This document shows, piece by piece, positions 20,534 to 28,916 of a stretch of DNA of 64,000 bases. Source of the DNA: Corynebacterium sp. ACRPO (GTDB lineage: Bacteria; Actinomycetota; Actinomycetes; Mycobacteriales; Mycobacteriaceae); assembly GCF_022347205.1 (NCBI RefSeq), contig NZ_JAKRNE010000001.1, positions 124,001 through 188,000 on the forward strand, given 5' to 3'. Below the pieces are notes generated by a model. That model did not search any database. It had not been told where the DNA came from and worked only from the letters and a program-made list of their open reading frames with translations. The position numbers were made by a program, and so were the translations under genes. Every line of letters starts with the position of its first letter. Within the stretch, counting starts at the first letter, position 1.

Positions 20534-21655
20534 ATGCACGTGCCATTGTGGATCTGGGCGATTTCCATCGTCGTCATTCTTGGATTCTTTGTTTTTGATT
20601 TCTACTCCCACGTGCGCACCCCGCACGAGCCGACGCTGAAGGAATCCGGGTTCTGGACCCTATTCTACGTCGGTATCGCTTTACTTTTTGGTGCCGGCGT
20701 GTGGGCCGTTTGGGATCACGAGCACGGCATTCAATACCTCACGGGTTACGTGACAGAGAAGGCGCTCTCCGTAGATAACCTCTTTGTTTTCGCGCTTATC
20801 ATGGGCGCCTTTAAGATCCCGCGGAAGTACCAGCAAAAGGTCTTGCTCATCGGTATCGTCATCGCTTTGGCATGCCGCCTAGTGTTTATCCTTTTGGGTG
20901 CTGCGGTCATCGCGGCGTGGTCCGATATCTTCTACCTGTTCGCGATATTCCTTATCTACACAGCGATCAAGCTCATCGTCGATGAGATTCGGGACGCCCC
21001 CGAAACCGATCCCAATGACATGGGCATCATCAAGCTGATCCGCAAGGTAGTCCACGTCACCCCGCGCTACCACGGCGATAAGCTCACGCACCGCGTAGAA
21101 GATTCTTCGGGCAAGCGTAAATTCGCGTTCACCCCGCTATTCATCGCGTTGGTGTCCATTGGTCTTATCGACGTGATGTTTGCCTTTGACTCCATCCCAG
21201 CCATCTACGGCATTACCTCAGAAGCGTTCCTGGTCTTTACCACCAATGCCTTCTCCCTCATGGGCTTGCGCCAGATGTACTTCCTGCTGGATGGCCTCCT
21301 GGATCGTTTGGTGTACCTGCCTTATGGTTTGGGCATCATCTTGGGCTTCATCGGTGTAAAACTCATGTTCCATGCGCTGCATGAGAATAACTTGCCGTTT
21401 GTAAACGGCGGCGAGAACGTGGAGTCTATCCCAGAATTTTCCACCATCACCTCACTTATCGTGATCGTGGGCGTCCTGGTTATTACGGTTATCGCCTCGA
21501 TTATTAAAAGTAAACGCGATGAGAACCAAGGCGGAGTGCCGGTATCGCACAATCACTTCGACTGGGACGAGGAAGGCAATAAGATCGTCCGGAACAAGAG
21601 GGGCGAATTCTTGGGCAAGGCCAAAGACCTGCCCAAGGAAGAGCTACCACACTAG
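20534..21655 (+). CDS. TerC/Alx-family membrane protein, probable Mn2+ exporter
   Basis: A 373-residue polytopic membrane protein of the TerC family. It has the two conserved acidic motifs, EKALSVDNLFVF (about 75-86) and DVMFAFDSIPAIYGIT (about 213-228), and about seven to nine membrane helices. Relatives (Alx, MeeF/MeeY, YkoY) export manganese, some to metallate secreted proteins. The upstream Mn2+ riboswitch makes a manganese role likely here rather than tellurite resistance. The stop interlocks with that of the convergent YciI-like gene (CTAG shared). Confidence 0.88.
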   Translation: MHVPLWIWAISIVVILGFFVFDFYSHVRTPHEPTLKESGFWTLFYVGIALLFGAGVWAVWDHEHGIQYLTGYVTEKALSVDNLFVFALIMGAFKIPRKYQQKVLLIGIVIALACRLVFILLGAAVIAAWSDIFYLFAIFLIYTAIKLIVDEIRDAPETDPNDMGIIKLIRKVVHVTPRYHGDKLTHRVEDSSGKRKFAFTPLFIALVSIGLIDVMFAFDSIPAIYGITSEAFLVFTTNAFSLMGLRQMYFLLDGLLDRLVYLPYGLGIILGFIGVKLMFHALHENNLPFVNGGENVESIPEFSTITSLIVIVGVLVITVIASIIKSKRDENQGGVPVSHNHFDWDEEGNKIVRNKRGEFLGKAKDLPKEELPH

Positions 21656-21939
21656 AAGCGGGCGTTTACGGGACTCCATTCGCGGAAGCTGCGGCCAGTG
21701 ATGCAGCCGGCTTGGTAGAAGGGGTCTTTGTCCATGAGAGCGATGGCGTCGGCGACCACGGCGTCGTCGGCAAGCCCCACGATGATGAGTGCGCCGCCCT
21801 TGGAATCCGTCAAAGGTCCGGTGGCAATGATGGTGCCCTCCTCAAAAAGTTGCGCGGTAAACTCGCGGTGCGCGGAGCGGGCCTTAGCAATCTCAGGATT
21901 ATTGGGGTTGTAGTCGTAGCTAACAGCAAAATACTTCAT
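21652..21939 (-). CDS. YciI-family protein
   Basis: A 95-residue ferredoxin-like-fold protein of the YciI/YCII family: it starts MKYFAVSYDYNP, has ATGPLTDSKGGALIIVG (about 40-56) and AIALMDKDPFYQAGC (about 66-80). Dimeric relatives have an active-site His/Asp pair; here the D of DPFYQAG is kept. The function is unknown, and the family includes dehydrochlorinase-like and muconolactone isomerase-like members. ATG 21939 is chosen because TAAAAT ends seven bases upstream; the frame is open further upstream but overlaps the opposite promoter. Confidence 0.8.
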   Translation of the reverse strand: MKYFAVSYDYNPNNPEIAKARSAHREFTAQLFEEGTIIATGPLTDSKGGALIIVGLADDAVVADAIALMDKDPFYQAGCITGRSFREWSPVNARF

Positions 21940-21944
21940 GCTTC

Positions 21945-21958
21945 GCATTTTAAAATGC
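21945..21958. repeat. Perfect 14-bp palindrome in the YciI/pgsA divergent promoter
   Basis: The sequence is GCATTTT followed by its complement AAAATGC. It contains the -10 hexamer TAAAAT (21952-21947, minus strand) of the YciI-like gene and lies about 40 bases upstream of pgsA, so it could be an operator. Confidence 0.6.
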
Positions 21959-21998
21959 AGGGGCATCCAAGCGCAGGTGCTTGGTGCTAACAGGTAGT

Positions 21999-22583
21999 AT
22001 GTATAACGTGAATCAACCCGGAACACAGTCAGCGCAATCCTCGGATGTGAATCCACAGGTATCCAATTGGAACCTGCCAAATATTCTCACCAGCCTGCGC
22101 ATTCTTTTCATTCCGGTTTTCGCATGGCTGGTGATTGCCGGCCATGACTGGTGGGCTTTTGGCCTATTTGCGGCCCTAATGCTGACAGATAAGCTCGACG
22201 GGGACATCGCACGTGCCCGTGGCCTTATCACCAATTTTGGCAAAATCGCTGATCCCATCGCGGATAAAGCGCTTATGACTACCGCATTGGTGTGCCTCAA
22301 CATCATTGGGGTACTGCCAGTGTGGATTACCGTGGTCATTCTCATCCGTGAGTTCGGTATCACCATCTGGCGTATGGTTTTGTTGCGCCGCGGCAAGGTC
22401 GTTCCTGCTTCGAAGGGCGGCAAGCTGAAGACTGTATTGCAATCCTTGGCAGTCGGGCTGTATCTGTGGCCCTTGCCGGAGTGGATGAACGTTCCTACTT
22501 TCCTGGTGATGCTCTTGGCTGCAGTGGTGACCGTGGTTACCGGCGTTCAGTACCTCATCGACGGCAAGAAGCAGAATAGCTAG
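21999..22583 (+). CDS. pgsA: CDP-alcohol phosphatidyltransferase (phosphatidylglycerophosphate synthase)
   Basis: Integral membrane enzyme making phosphatidylglycerophosphate from CDP-diacylglycerol and glycerol 3-phosphate. The complete CDP-alcohol motif DG-x2-AR-x8-G-x3-D-x3-D is present from DGDIARAR to ADPIAD (about residues 67-89). Four or more hydrophobic helices cover the 194 residues. The start is uncertain: ATG 21999, or GTG 22008 as a leaderless start behind TAGTAT (21995-22000). Position next to cinA, clgR and pspA matches the mycobacterial pgsA3 locus, so paralogues elsewhere may do the housekeeping step. Confidence 0.9.
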   Translation: MYNVNQPGTQSAQSSDVNPQVSNWNLPNILTSLRILFIPVFAWLVIAGHDWWAFGLFAALMLTDKLDGDIARARGLITNFGKIADPIADKALMTTALVCLNIIGVLPVWITVVILIREFGITIWRMVLLRRGKVVPASKGGKLKTVLQSLAVGLYLWPLPEWMNVPTFLVMLLAAVVTVVTGVQYLIDGKKQNS

Positions 22584-22590
22584 GTAGTTC

Positions 22591-23088
22591 ATGAGCTCCA
22601 TGGCGGCCCGCCTCGTATCTGAACTCACCGAGCGCGGCGAAACTTTGTCCTTTTGTGAGTCACTTACTGCTGGGTTGGCCAGCGCCACGGTGGCTTCCGT
22701 CCCTGGAGCTTCGGCTGTGTTGCGCGGAGGGCTTGTAACATATGCCACCGAGGTGAAATCCCACTTTTTGCACCAACCGGTAGCCGATATCGAAGCAGCC
22801 GGTGTGGTTTCTGGGGAGACCGCCCTTGCAATGGCGCGCGCGGCGGTGGCAGAAACCGCTGCGGACTGGGGGATAGGCCTTACCGGGGTGGCGGGACCAG
22901 ACCTACAGGAAGGCAAGCCGGCGGGCACGGTTTATATCGGAATTTTTTCTCCTAGCGGAGTCAGTTTTTCGCAGCAGCTGTCCGGGTTGGGGAAAGAGCG
23001 AAACGAAATCAGAGAGGCCACGGTCGCAGCCGCCTTGCGGCTCCTGGGCTCAACTGTGGAAGAAAATCCGGCACTGCGGGAACAATAA
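22591..23088 (+). CDS. cinA: CinA C-terminal domain protein (NMN amidase)
   Basis: A stand-alone CinA C-terminal domain, 165 residues. In characterised members (PncC) it deamidates nicotinamide mononucleotide for NAD recycling. The family segments [20 protein letters not shown] (about 22-41), [12 protein letters not shown] and GLTGVAGPD (about 93-101) are present. The N-terminal MoCF domain of full-length CinA is absent, as is usual when only this domain is retained. It starts seven bases after pgsA and lies fifteen or so bases before clgR, so the three are probably one operon. Confidence 0.88.
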   Translation: MSSMAARLVSELTERGETLSFCESLTAGLASATVASVPGASAVLRGGLVTYATEVKSHFLHQPVADIEAAGVVSGETALAMARAAVAETAADWGIGLTGVAGPDLQEGKPAGTVYIGIFSPSGVSFSQQLSGLGKERNEIREATVAAALRLLGSTVEENPALREQ

Positions 23089-23111
23089 CGAGACAAGGAG
23101 CGTTGACCATA

Positions 23112-23477
23112 GTGATGAACACTTCTACTGCAGTCCTCGAACACCCGGTAAACGGCGCTGTTGCACCAGCGGCGCCCGCCATTGCTCGTACCCCTGAGCC
23201 CCTTTTGCGTGAGGCTCTTGGGTTGACGCTGCGCGCCTTCCGCGCGGACAAAGGGGTAACCCTGCGCGAATTGGCCGGGGTAGCCCGCGTATCGCCGGGT
23301 TACCTTTCGGAACTTGAACGCGGCCGCAAGGAGGTCTCCTCTGAGCTTCTTGCGTCCGTGTGCCACGCGCTGGATTGCTCAGTCTCGGACGTATTGATTG
23401 AAGCGGCCGGTTACATGGCCCTGCCCTCCATGGATGAGGAGCTTGCCCATACGGCACCTGCCGCATCAGAGCTTTAG
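23112..23477 (+). CDS. clgR: Transcriptional regulator ClgR (XRE-type)
   Basis: Helix-turn-helix activator that in Corynebacterium glutamicum turns on clpC, clpP1P2 and other stress genes and is itself degraded by ClpCP. The 121-residue protein has the HTH core [20 protein letters not shown] (about 53-72) followed by [25 protein letters not shown] (23095-23100) fits GTG 23112 (11-base spacer); ATG 23115 and TTG 23103 are alternatives. The C-terminus ends HTAPAASEL, and the exposed Ala-rich tail of orthologues is the Clp degradation signal. It is followed by pspA, as in mycobacteria. Confidence 0.9.
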   Translation: MMNTSTAVLEHPVNGAVAPAAPAIARTPEPLLREALGLTLRAFRADKGVTLRELAGVARVSPGYLSELERGRKEVSSELLASVCHALDCSVSDVLIEAAGYMALPSMDEELAHTAPAASEL

Positions 23478-23496
23478 CCCACAGCGGTCTATGTCA

Positions 23497-23533
23497 ACAG
23501 CCGGCCTATTCTCTTGCGAGAAAGGTCGGCTGT
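23497..23533 (+). terminator. Hairpin after clgR
   Basis: ACAGCCGGCC (23497-23506) pairs with GGTCGGCTGT (23524-23533) over ten bases with one G-U. There is only a weak T-rich tail (GGTGGTT), so this could be an attenuator before pspA rather than a full stop. Confidence 0.5.
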
Positions 23534-23547
23534 GGTGGTTAAGGGGT

Positions 23548-23557
23548 GTCGGCAAGC
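23548..23557 (-). repeat. GCTTGCCGAC 10-mer, copy 1
   Basis: Intergenic copy between the clgR hairpin and the pspA promoter, read on the minus strand. Confidence 0.7.
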
Positions 23558-23604
23558 GCCCGCGACCGCGGGGAGTACAAGCGGTGGAAACAGCGCTTCG
23601 CTAG

Positions 23605-23610
23605 TATAAA
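23605..23610 (+). promoter_or_regulatory. Candidate -10 for pspA
   Basis: TATAAA, overlapping TAGTAT, about 50 bases before the pspA start. No good -35 is seen, in keeping with many corynebacterial promoters. Confidence 0.35.
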
Positions 23611-23658
23611 CAGCAGAACATTACGCACATTTTTAACCTAGAAAGGTTGAAGCACACC

Positions 23659-24519
23659 ATGGCGAACCCATTTGTTAAGGGCTGGAAGTACCTGATGGCT
23701 CTCTTCGATAATAAGATCGAGGAAAACGCCGATCCGAAGGTGCAGATCGAGCAGGCTATTGAAGATGCTCAGCGCCAGCACCAAGAGCTTTCTCAGCAGG
23801 CAGCCGCCGTGATTGGTAACCAGCGTCAGTTGGAAATGCAGCTTAACCGCCGTTTGGCAGAGGTAGAAAAGCTGCAGGGCAATGCTCGCCAGGCTCTGGA
23901 ATTGGCTGATCAGGCCCGTGCCAAGGGCGATGAAAATAAGGCCGTGGAGTATGAGAACGCGGCCGAGGCCTTCGCCGCCCAGCTGGTTACGGCTGAGGAG
24001 TCCGTGGAGGATACCAAGAAGCTGCACGACCAGGCACTACAGCAGGCAGAAAAGGCCAAGAATGCGGTTCAGCGTAATAACGCCGCGCTGCGCGAAAAGG
24101 TCAATGAGCGTTCCAAGCTGCTTTCCCAGCTGGAGCAGGCAAAGATGCAGGAAAAGGTCTCTGAGTCTTTGAACTCCATGAACGAGCTGACTGCCAATGG
24201 CAATACGCCGTCTCTGGATGCTGTGCGCGATAAGATTGAGCGCCGTTACTCCAAGGCACTCGGCCAGGCTGAGCTTGCTGAGAACTCCGTGGAAAACCGC
24301 ATGGCCGAGGTACAACAAGCTGGTATTCAGATGGCCGGTCATTCTCGCTTGGAGCAGATTCGCAGTGAAATGAACTCTTCTAAGTCCGTGGAAGGCAATA
24401 AGGCCCAGGCCATTGAGGGCAATAAAGCTTCTGGCTCTGCTGCCGACAACGCTGCTCAGCCCGGCAGTGCCAACAACGATGCTGTGCAGGCCCGTCTGCG
24501 TGAGCTGCGTGGGGAGTAA
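23659..24519 (+). CDS. pspA: PspA/IM30-family envelope-stress protein
   Basis: Peripheral membrane protein that assembles on stressed inner membranes (ESCRT-III superfamily). The 286-residue product starts [18 protein letters not shown], has the family segment [20 protein letters not shown] (about 24-43) and long heptad-like coiled coil through about residue 190, then a flexible Asn/Ser/Ala-rich tail. ATG 23659 lies 12 bases after GAAAGG. Its position after clgR mirrors the mycobacterial clgR-pspA stress unit, but the mycobacterial membrane partners that follow are not present here. Confidence 0.92.
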   Translation: MANPFVKGWKYLMALFDNKIEENADPKVQIEQAIEDAQRQHQELSQQAAAVIGNQRQLEMQLNRRLAEVEKLQGNARQALELADQARAKGDENKAVEYENAAEAFAAQLVTAEESVEDTKKLHDQALQQAEKAKNAVQRNNAALREKVNERSKLLSQLEQAKMQEKVSESLNSMNELTANGNTPSLDAVRDKIERRYSKALGQAELAENSVENRMAEVQQAGIQMAGHSRLEQIRSEMNSSKSVEGNKAQAIEGNKASGSAADNAAQPGSANNDAVQARLRELRGE

Positions 24520-24541
24520 TCCCCGACTGTCTTCTAAATAA

Positions 24542-24593
24542 TTATCGCCTCCCTCGGCCATCATGTGGTGGTGCAAGGGAGGCGATAACTTTT
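24542..24593. terminator. Bidirectional terminator between pspA and bioN
   Basis: A perfect 13-bp stem pairs TTATCGCCTCCCT (24542-24554) with AGGGAGGCGATAA (24576-24588), followed by CTTTT. On the minus strand the stem is followed by a short A/T-rich stretch. Confidence 0.88.
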
Positions 24594-24597
24594 GCTG

Positions 24598-25218
24598 CTA
24601 GTCGCCGACGCCGCGGGCCTGCAAAGCCTCACCCATGGCGCGCGCTCGCCGGATGGAGCGAATGATAACCGGGGTGCCAAATGCGAGCGGGGACATCCCG
24701 GCACCGCGCGCTTTGCGGGCATCTAGGACTTCATAGACGGTTTCAAACATCAACGGGATGAGACGAATAGTCAGTGACATAGCCAAGCTGATGTTTTCTA
24801 CCGGTATTCCGAGTCGCTTTAGGGGCTGCAGCGACTCTTCCAGCGACTCCATGATCTCATCGACCGTGGAGGTCAGCGTGAGCAGGAAGGCAGCCATCAT
24901 AGCGGCGAAGACATTGAGGAACATCACCGCCGCATAGTCGAAGTCCTTTGCCCACCATTGAAAGCCTGCCAAGGGGACTAGGAAAAAGAGGGGCGGCCAG
25001 ATCTGACTCCACGCGATGCCCAGTGGAATCCGGGCGCAAGCATAGAGAAAGACGACGAAAATGACGCCGCCTGCTGCCCACGGAATGGACTTGAAAAAGA
25101 TGCTGGTGACCAGGATAAAGACTAAGAGGAATGCAATCTTCCGACTAGGTTTGATGCGATGAACAAAGCTGGTGCCATCAACATAGACGGAAAGTGGGAG
25201 ATTCGTGCGTCGTTGCAT
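24598..25218 (-). CDS. bioN: ECF biotin transporter, T component
   Basis: Transmembrane coupling subunit of an energy-coupling-factor transporter. The 206-residue protein has about five membrane segments and, near the C-terminus, two Ala-Arg-Gly type motifs used to contact the ATPase (DARKARGAG near 172 and MGEALQARGVG at the end). It is the last gene of bioY-bioM-bioN, starting 11 bases after bioM. The same three-gene order supplies biotin in Corynebacterium glutamicum, which is a biotin auxotroph. Confidence 0.9.
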   Translation of the reverse strand: MQRRTNLPLSVYVDGTSFVHRIKPSRKIAFLLVFILVTSIFFKSIPWAAGGVIFVVFLYACARIPLGIAWSQIWPPLFFLVPLAGFQWWAKDFDYAAVMFLNVFAAMMAAFLLTLTSTVDEIMESLEESLQPLKRLGIPVENISLAMSLTIRLIPLMFETVYEVLDARKARGAGMSPLAFGTPVIIRSIRRARAMGEALQARGVGD

Positions 25219-25229
25219 GACAATTCTCC

Positions 25230-25922
25230 CTACAGTGGCCGCTGGGCCATGAGGTCTTGGTAAAAATCTATGACCTCCGCCGGCCGGCCATCCGCGGCGA
25301 TGCGGTGGTTATCGATGCAAATGACCCGATCGAAATCGCGCAGAAATTCCAGATCGTGCGTGACCACAATCAGCTGCTGTTCCAGTCGCGCGAATTCTCT
25401 TTTGATCCGATCGCGGTTGCGCAGATCCAGAAGGGTAGTGGGCTCATCAGCGATGATGAGAATCGGGTCGATGACCATGACCGCTGCCAGCGCGAGGAGC
25501 TGCTTTTGTCCGCCGGAGAGTGTATGCGGTGAGCGCTCAGCAAATTCGGCGAGTCCGAAGCGCTCGAGGGCAGCATCCACGCGAGCGATGCGCTCGTGTT
25601 TGGGCAGCTTAAAGCGGCGGAGCGAAAAGGCGACGTCATCGCGCACATTGGGCATGACAATCTGGTTTTCGGCGTCCGAAAAGACGAACCCCACCTTTTC
25701 GCGTACCTTTTTGCCTTGCTTGGCGACGTCCATCTGGTCCACCGTCACCGTACCTTCACTAGGCTCGCCCAACCCATTAATGAGCCGGGTCAAGGTGGAT
25801 TTCCCGCCACCATTCTGGCCGATAATGCCTATGCGCTGTTCGGTGAGGGTGAGGTTGATGTCCTCAAGCACCACGGTGTCATCAAAAGCCACCGAGACCG
25901 AGGAAAATTCGATCGTGGGCAC
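25230..25922 (-). CDS. bioM: ECF biotin transporter, ATPase component
   Basis: ABC-type ATPase driving biotin uptake with BioN and BioY. In 230 residues it shows Walker A GQNGGGKS (about 35-42), the Q-loop region with SDAENQIVMPNV (about 82-93), signature LSGGQKQLL (about 136-144) and Walker B ILIIADEPT (about 155-163), then a switch histidine in VVTHD. The GTG start overlaps the bioY stop by one base (TAGTG), so translation is coupled. Confidence 0.92.
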   Translation of the reverse strand: MPTIEFSSVSVAFDDTVVLEDINLTLTEQRIGIIGQNGGGKSTLTRLINGLGEPSEGTVTVDQMDVAKQGKKVREKVGFVFSDAENQIVMPNVRDDVAFSLRRFKLPKHERIARVDAALERFGLAEFAERSPHTLSGGQKQLLALAAVMVIDPILIIADEPTTLLDLRNRDRIKREFARLEQQLIVVTHDLEFLRDFDRVICIDNHRIAADGRPAEVIDFYQDLMAQRPL

Positions 25923-26485
25923 TAGGCGGCCTTTCGTCCCATCAGATCGGGGAAGGCCGCGTGAACACCGAGAGCGATGATGACGGCAATGACAAGCTTT
26001 CCGGCATCGACAGGGATGAAGGGCAATTGGGCGGCGAAGGCTGGACCAATGTCCAAGCCAGAGCGGATCATGAGACCAAAGGCGCCGCAGATGTATTGGA
26101 CCGCAAGGCCGGCAACGGCAGCAATGGCAAGTATGACCGCCATGCCGCCCTTGTTCTTAGGGGAGCGGTAGGCAATTGCGCCTGCAACTGCTGGCGAGAG
26201 AACATAGCCGATGATGTAGCCTGCGGTCGGGCCTGCCAGCGCGCGCAGTGTGGTACCGCCACCTGCCAGAACTGGGAGGGCGAGACCCAGGAACAAGAAG
26301 AGTAGTCCCACGTAACCGCCGCGCTTGCTGCCCAAAATTAGGCCGGCGAGGATCAGCGCTGCGTTTTGCAGCACAATGGGCACGCCGGCTGAACCGACGG
26401 GGATGGATACGAAGGCAAGGACAATGACGAGAGCGGTAAACACGGCAACATAGGCAATGGTGGTTGCCAGAGAGTTCTTTTTCAT
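25922..26485 (-). CDS. bioY: Biotin transporter S component BioY
   Basis: Substrate-binding membrane subunit that captures biotin. The 187-residue, six-helix protein has the family segments VLQNAALILAGLILGSKRGG (about 38-57) and GPTAGYIIGYVLSP (about 85-98). ATG 26485 is preceded by TAACCT (26497-26492, minus strand) with exactly seven bases between, so I expect a leaderless mRNA; TTG 26491 is therefore unlikely. A BioQ-type palindrome lies about 50 bases upstream, suggesting repression when biotin is sufficient. Confidence 0.93.
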   Translation of the reverse strand: MKKNSLATTIAYVAVFTALVIVLAFVSIPVGSAGVPIVLQNAALILAGLILGSKRGGYVGLLFLFLGLALPVLAGGGTTLRALAGPTAGYIIGYVLSPAVAGAIAYRSPKNKGGMAVILAIAAVAGLAVQYICGAFGLMIRSGLDIGPAFAAQLPFIPVDAGKLVIAVIIALGVHAAFPDLMGRKAA

Positions 26486-26491
26486 GCTCAA

Positions 26492-26497
26492 GAGGTT
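26492..26497 (-). promoter_or_regulatory. -10 hexamer for leaderless bioY
   Basis: TAACCT on the minus strand, seven bases before ATG 26485. Confidence 0.5.
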
Positions 26498-26532
26498 AGC
26501 ACTGCATGAAAACTGCAGACAATTGAGGGTTT

Positions 26533-26545
26533 TGAACGGTGTTCA
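26533..26545. promoter_or_regulatory. BioQ-like operator upstream of bioYMN
   Basis: TGAACGGTGTTCA is a perfect 5-3-5 palindrome. It resembles the TGAAC-N3-GTTAC site of BioQ, the TetR-type biotin regulator of Corynebacterium. It is centred about 54 bases before the predicted bioY start. Confidence 0.5.
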
Positions 26546-26648
26546 CCCGGGGCTGATAATTGCGAGCCAGAGCTATGGCGGCGGGCTCCCAATCGAGGCT
26601 TCTTAGCCCGCTGGCGCCTGTGTTTAAGCGCTGAGTAGGATGGCGCGC

Positions 26649-26864
26649 ATGCGATTGACCGAGTATTACCAGCTCATTAAGGACGAATTTGGCGAGTCTA
26701 AGGGAAAGTGGATTAGCCACTCCCATGTCTTGCCAGACCTCGGGGCAACGCCTGATGAGCTTATCGAACGCGGCGTCGATCCGCGTCGCGTCTGGCTGAG
26801 CCTGTGTGATGACTTTGATGTACCGAAGGAGCGCAGGTTGGGAGTCGATTACCCGACTTTATAG
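26649..26864 (+). CDS. DUF3046 protein
   Basis: A 71-residue actinobacterial protein of unknown function that usually lies directly upstream of recA. It starts MRLTEYYQLIKDEFG, the typical family beginning, then SHVLPDLGATPDELIERGVD and WLSLCDDFDVP. ATG 26649 is chosen over ATG 26640 because TAGGAT (26636-26641) ends seven bases before it. The protein is acidic with no membrane segment. Its constant link with recA-recX is suggestive, but no role is established. Confidence 0.85.
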   Translation: MRLTEYYQLIKDEFGESKGKWISHSHVLPDLGATPDELIERGVDPRRVWLSLCDDFDVPKERRLGVDYPTL

Positions 26865-26905
26865 CGCCGTCGAATTTGACGGACTGGCGTGTTCACTTTC
26901 AAAAT

Positions 26906-26921
26906 TCGAACAGATGTATGT
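26906..26921 (+). promoter_or_regulatory. LexA (SOS) box upstream of recA
   Basis: TCGAACAGATGTATGT matches the actinobacterial box TCGAACANNTGTTCGA at all but three positions, with a perfect left half. It overlaps TAATAT (26921-26926), a likely -10. Confidence 0.75.
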
Positions 26922-27046
26922 AATATGGCGGAAGTGTCGATGCAGTCGTCTACAGTGGGATGGCGTTGACGGAGGGAACCGTTTGAGTTCCACGGCAGTC
27001 TAATAATGCGTTAGTACATCGTCGTTAAAGATAAGGATGAAAGTTA

Positions 27047-28183
27047 ATGGCAACCAAAAAGAAGTCTTCTTCTGCCGCCTCTAAGGGAGATGACCGCCAA
27101 AAGGCCCTCGATGCCGCAATGGCCATGATTGAGAAGGATTACGGCAAAGGCGCTGTGATGCGCCTGGGTGATGACAACCGCCCACCGATTAAGGCCATTT
27201 CCTCCGGTAATACCGCAATCGATGTCGCTCTTGGTATTGGCGGTTTCCCGCGCGGGCGCATCGTAGAGATTTATGGCCCGGAGTCTTCTGGTAAGACCAC
27301 TGTTGCGCTGCACGCTATTGCATCCGCGCAAAAGGATGGCGGCATTGCCGCGTTTATTGACGCCGAGCACGCGCTCGACCCGCAGTATGCTCGCCTGCTT
27401 GGCGTGGATACCGATAACCTCTTGGTTTCCCAGCCAGATACCGGTGAACAGGCCTTGGAGATTGCCGATATGCTGGTGCGCTCCGGCGCAATCGACATCA
27501 TCGTTGTTGACTCCGTAGCTGCCCTTACCCCGAAGGCGGAAATTGAAGGTGAGATGGGGGATAGTCACGTCGGCCTTCAGGCCCGCCTGATGTCGCAGGC
27601 GCTGCGCAAGATGACCGGTGCCCTGTACAACTCCGGGACCACCGCTATCTTCATTAACCAGCTGCGCGAAAAGATTGGCGTGATGTTCGGCTCGCCAGAG
27701 ACCACCACCGGTGGTAAGGCGCTCAAGTTCTACTCTTCCGTGCGCTGCGATATCCGCCGCATCCAGACCTTAAAAGATGGCCAGGATGCCATCGGTAACC
27801 GCACCAAGCTCAAGGTTGTAAAGAACAAGGTCTCGCCCCCATTTAAGATTGCCGAGTTCGACATCATGTATGGCGAAGGCATCTCTCGCGAGTCCTCCAT
27901 TATTGACCTTGGCGTCGAAAACGGCTTCATCCGCAAGTCCGGCTCTTGGTTTACCTACGAAGGCGACCAGCTGGGCCAGGGTAAGGAGAAAGCGCGTAAT
28001 TTCCTGAAGGATAACCCGGATCTGGCCAATGAAATCGAGCAGAAGATTTTCCAGAAGCTCGGTATCGGCGAGGCCGCGGCCGAAGGTGAAGAGGGTGCCG
28101 CGATGGACGTTCCTGGAGCCGATGATCCATTGACCGACGAGTCCGTTGATCTCGTTCCAAACGTCGATTTTGATGACGACTAA
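27047..28183 (+). CDS. recA: Recombinase RecA
   Basis: Strand-exchange ATPase and coprotease for LexA. The 378-residue protein has Walker [10 protein letters not shown] (about 77-85), Walker [13 protein letters not shown] (about 150-161), the L2-region segment [14 protein letters not shown] sequence near 223 and the acidic C-terminus of the family. ATG 27047 follows AAGGATGAA. No intein is present, unlike some mycobacterial recA genes. The 180 bases upstream hold the SOS box; recX follows 49 bases downstream. Confidence 0.98.
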   Translation: MATKKKSSSAASKGDDRQKALDAAMAMIEKDYGKGAVMRLGDDNRPPIKAISSGNTAIDVALGIGGFPRGRIVEIYGPESSGKTTVALHAIASAQKDGGIAAFIDAEHALDPQYARLLGVDTDNLLVSQPDTGEQALEIADMLVRSGAIDIIVVDSVAALTPKAEIEGEMGDSHVGLQARLMSQALRKMTGALYNSGTTAIFINQLREKIGVMFGSPETTTGGKALKFYSSVRCDIRRIQTLKDGQDAIGNRTKLKVVKNKVSPPFKIAEFDIMYGEGISRESSIIDLGVENGFIRKSGSWFTYEGDQLGQGKEKARNFLKDNPDLANEIEQKIFQKLGIGEAAAEGEEGAAMDVPGADDPLTDESVDLVPNVDFDDD

Positions 28184-28232
28184 AACGTCTAACCCGTCCC
28201 CACACACTCCGCGTACCATTTGAATCTGCATC

Positions 28233-28835
28233 ATGAATCAGCCCGCTCCCGAAAAGCTCGCCAAACTCCGTCAGGCCCTCGAGGCCTATGAGAATGGAGC
28301 GGCAGGGGGCGGGCTTTTTGATCGAGAGGCAGAAGAGGCCAAGGCCAAAGTCCGCTCTCGGGCACTGGGTCTTTTGGATCAGCGCTCTAGGTCCCGGAAA
28401 GAGCTTTATGATCGTCTAGTAAAAGCCGAGTTTGAGCCAGATGTCGTTGAGAACGTACTAGATGATTTAGCCCACGCTGGCCTGGTGAATGACGCCGCTT
28501 TTGCACACGAGTGGGTGCGCCAACGGCATAAGCGGCGCGGCAAGTCCAGCTCGGTTCTCAACAGGGAATTGCGGGAAAAGGGCGTGAGTGAGGCTGACCG
28601 TGCTGAGGCTCTCGAACAAATCGACCCTGCCGATGAACAAGCTATGGCACAGGCCCTTGCGGAAAAGAAGGCCCGCTCCATTAAGTTCGTACCGGAGGAT
28701 CGCAAGGAGCGCGACAAGGCTCTACGCCGCATCGTGGGGGTGCTGGCACGCCGCGGCTTCAATGAAGGAATGTCGTTGCAGATCGCAATCGCAGCGCTTG
28801 ACGCGCGGTGTGCGGAGCTGCGCGTAGAGGACTGA
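28233..28835 (+). CDS. recX: Regulatory protein RecX
   Basis: Binds RecA filaments and limits their activity. The 200-residue, basic, all-helical protein shows the tandem three-helix repeats of the family: RALGLLDQRSRSRKELYDRL (about 43-62), VLDDLAHAGLVNDAAFAHEW (about 70-89) and a final GVLARRGFNEGMSLQIAIAAL. It lies 49 bases after recA without a terminator between them, so it should be co-induced with recA in the SOS response. Confidence 0.93.
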   Translation: MNQPAPEKLAKLRQALEAYENGAAGGGLFDREAEEAKAKVRSRALGLLDQRSRSRKELYDRLVKAEFEPDVVENVLDDLAHAGLVNDAAFAHEWVRQRHKRRGKSSSVLNRELREKGVSEADRAEALEQIDPADEQAMAQALAEKKARSIKFVPEDRKERDKALRRIVGVLARRGFNEGMSLQIAIAALDARCAELRVED

Positions 28836-28902
28836 TACGGCCAAGGCAGGGCAGCACCGGAATGGCCAAGTCCGGCAGTTATGAGATGCCTAGCTTCATG
28901 GC

Positions 28903-28908
28903 TAAACT
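28903..28908 (+). promoter_or_regulatory. -10 hexamer for leaderless miaB
   Basis: TAAACT ends eight bases before GTG 28917. Confidence 0.45.
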
Positions 28909-28916
28909 ATGCCGAC

